The notes under the pieces are model-generated. The model made no database searches and had not been told where the DNA came from. It saw only the letters and a program-made list of their open reading frames with translations. Below, piece after piece: positions 63,201-64,000 of a stretch of DNA of 64,000 nucleotides (its first letter is position 1; the number at the start of each line of letters is the position of its first letter). The translations under genes and the position numbers were made by a program. The stretch spans positions 1 through 64,000 of the forward strand of contig JACCFC020000004.1 in the NCBI GenBank assembly GCA_020830965.2, given 5' to 3'. This DNA comes from Neisseriaceae bacterium TC5R-5. Lineage in GTDB: Bacteria; Pseudomonadota; Gammaproteobacteria; Burkholderiales; Chromobacteriaceae.

Positions 63201-64000
63201 GGTGCTAGCCCCATCCTTCGTGGTGTAGTTACCTAATGTGGTCAACGCCCCACTCTGATTCAGGCTTAAAGTACCCCCACTCACCGTAACCGAACCCAAA
63301 GAGTTGCTATTACTGGTCAGGTTGAAAGTGCCAGTGCCGGTTTTGTTCAGCGAGCTGCTGCCGGTGCCGGTAAGCTTGCCAGCAAATGCGGTGTCGGCAA
63401 CAATCTGTGCGGTTAAAGCCCCACTAGTACCCAAGGTGATAGTACTGTCTGCGGTACCGGAGAGCTGCTTTGCTGTTTGGCTAGTATTATTCAGGTTTAA
63501 GGTCGCATCACCGGCAACGGTGACTGCTGCGCTCTGAGCAAAGACGCTATTCGCACCAGCTTGCAGCGTGCCAGCATTGATATTGGTGTTGCCGGTATAG
63601 GTATTGGTGCCGGTCAGAATCAGCGTACCCGTGCCCGCCTGCGTCAAACTGCCAGCTCCACTAACAACGCCATCATAAGTCAGCGCATTGCTACGCTTAA
63701 ACAGTAAAGAGGCCTTCTCGGCAATACTGATATCGCCTGCTACTGAACCGACCGTACCACCATTACCAATCTGTAGAGTGCCTGCACTCACAGTAGTTGT
63801 ACCGGTGTAGCTATTGTCGGCAGACAGAATCAAGGTGCCCGCGCCCAATTTAGTCAGGCTATTACCGTCCCAAGCTGTGCCGGAAACATCTGTTCGACGA
63901 GCCAGTGCAACATCCACCTCAAAGCTATCAGTTGGTGCCGTTAGCGTGAAATTGCCGGTGCTAGCGCCGGTGCTAGCCTCGGTATTGGCATTGCCATTGG
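60267..64000 (-). CDS. Type V autotransporter with PATR repeats (5' end outside the window)
   Basis: About 1243 residues are visible; the frame stays open to the right edge, so signal peptide and start are missing. The passenger is a beta-helix rich in Gly, Thr, Ser, Asn and Leu with at least five autotransporter-associated repeats of the type GTLxLSAxNTYTGxTxxxxGTL. The last 275 residues are the outer-membrane barrel, beginning about FWLRGFGAWGSLDG and ending in VNWLF with the terminal Phe required for BAM-dependent insertion. No catalytic motif is visible, so it is more likely an adhesin or aggregation factor than a protease. It has a strong terminator after it. Confidence 0.93.
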   Translation of the reverse strand, partial: NGNANTEASTGASTGNFTLTAPTDSFEVDVALARRTDVSGTAWDGNSLTKLGAGTLILSADNSYTGTTTVSAGTLQIGNGGTVGSVAGDISIAEKASLLFKRSNALTYDGVVSGAGSLTQAGTGTLILTGTNTYTGNTNINAGTLQAGANSVFAQSAAVTVAGDATLNLNNTSQTAKQLSGTADSTITLGTSGALTAQIVADTAFAGKLTGTGSSSLNKTGTGTFNLTSNSNSLGSVTVSGGTLSLNQSGALTTLGNYTTKDGASTTISTDTGSLNVGGVFTQEANSVLNVALGSAPAVVANTASLNGTLNLLGFAKTFDNASIRKATDIEGQNYVVIHTAAADGISGDFVTANPTLGNSGLDYLITEGSVDRDRQNYSVGFKLAWNQSSLDKATGSFTLAEGTAFNVDVALADQTGPFTATGWDGKTLTKNGAGTLVLSAVNTYTGGTKLNGGILQVAANNNLGDAAGALSFDGGTLQTTSSFGTARAVTLGTNGGTFDVTGDLNVTGVLSGTGNLSKAGSGTLILANAANTYSGDTLINTGTLQGGVKDAFAKSANVTVSQNATLNLGGFDQTANNLSGAGSVLLGSNSLTANNSIDTTFSGVIASSAGGNLIKNGDGLLVLSAINTYTGGTTINGGTLQAFRDENLGDVAGALNFNGGTLQATTGFASSRAINVADGGGTLQVDGGTFAINGVLSGSGNLTKNGMGNLDLVNGASGLSGKLTVNGGEFKAGGSLGGALEVSNGATLEIVRPVIAQRGGRSSAGGQINTLTVAGDITLNNAMYKVQVNNSEASDLWQSAGKAAFANSTVSPVVVPGDYSTRDYTYKIISADQGVTQAGLSLLPNIYPLLTLGLVYDANNVYLTLSANKDAPPIRNFGKTPNQRAAGDSVDSLSVNNRLSKAMLVQLDEAAYQFALDQVSGEIYASLKSALIEDNHFIRDAANDRLRSGFSGAPGDKAYNAQGQQVAVNSPDQVFWLRGFGAWGSLDGNDNSAKMTRDLGGVVFGSDLPVANWRLGLLGGYSKSNMEVDARNAKADSDNYHLGFYAGTQLEKVLFRSGIIYNWHDLSVNRSVLFPNYSESVSSSYKANSLQVFGELGLPQQWGKVAAEPFVNVTHINLRTKGFGEIGQEAALQADSQTTNVSFSTLGLRLSQALETSTPISLKGQLGWRHAFGDTTPESTQRLAGGSSFTTEGTPIAKDSGILELGAEVKLSRQTTFSFSYYGLYSGRSRENGFTAHVNWLF

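Noticed and set aside
60267-64000. Regularly spaced direct repeats as a possible CRISPR array
   Set aside because: The repeats are coding, diverged and lie in one long open frame for autotransporter PATR motifs; there are no unique spacers of uniform length.

Overview
The window reads as chromosomal DNA of a Gram-negative betaproteobacterium, most likely of the Neisseriales/Chromobacteriaceae type. The support is gene content and order: pepA-holC beside lptF-lptG and glnD, ilvE next to a small CHCC zinc-finger gene and waaF, yhdP-nit-tldD divergent from glnE, and pmbA near yjgA-mog. LPS heptosyltransferase, Lpt permeases, an RND-type outer-membrane factor and an autotransporter all require an outer membrane. 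This placement is inference; no rRNA or tRNA gene is present to confirm it.

Layout. 0.4-6.5 kb: an alpha/beta hydrolase, then a five-gene efflux operon (NodT-like outer-membrane factor, MarR regulator, FUSC/AaeB-like pump, AaeX-like DUF1656, HlyD/AaeA-like adaptor) with a promoter overlapped by an inverted repeat. 6.7-9.7 kb, minus strand: alkylation repair (alkB-alkA) and pmbA. 10-15.3 kb: lutABC followed by acetolactate synthase and acetolactate decarboxylase, which on paper carries L-lactate to pyruvate and on to acetoin. 15.4-20.1 kb: yjgA, mog, a compact divergent Cro/CI-like pair, two small enzymes and an Hpt/HD-GYP protein. 20.3-27.9 kb, minus strand: marC, lysP, and a 5-oxoprolinase cluster (pxpBCA with DUF969, DUF979 and DUF2891). 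28.3-31.7 kb: a GGDEF/EAL membrane protein and a gene closely resembling undA, the 1-alkene-forming fatty-acid decarboxylase. 31.8-38 kb: a split chromate transporter, exonuclease I, a triple-BON protein, a Crp/Fnr regulator, dsbB and a patatin. 38.1-51.2 kb: tldD, nit, yhdP, glnE, ilvE, an AT-rich insertion, the zinc-finger gene, waaF and a Q/N-rich protein. 51.2-60.1 kb: cobalamin adenosyltransferase, an acidic protein, holC, pepA, lptF, lptG, glnD. 60.3 kb to the edge: an autotransporter cut by the window end.

Things not explained by housekeeping: (i) four copies of an 80-120 bp nested palindromic element with a 20-bp perfect terminal stem in the best copy; (ii) an AT-rich island between ilvE and the zinc-finger gene holding a twice-frameshifted toxin-like gene, a small two-helix membrane protein and a 20-bp tandem duplication that doubles the Shine-Dalgarno and start codon; (iii) an acetolactate decarboxylase with an apparent ribbon-helix-helix extension; (iv) undA; (v) a Cro/CI-like switch whose genes look leaderless. 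I found no CRISPR array, complete prophage or transposase gene.

All family assignments come from reading motifs and from memory of the families; no database search was possible. Start codons were reassigned where a Shine-Dalgarno site, an overlapping terminator or family length argued for it.
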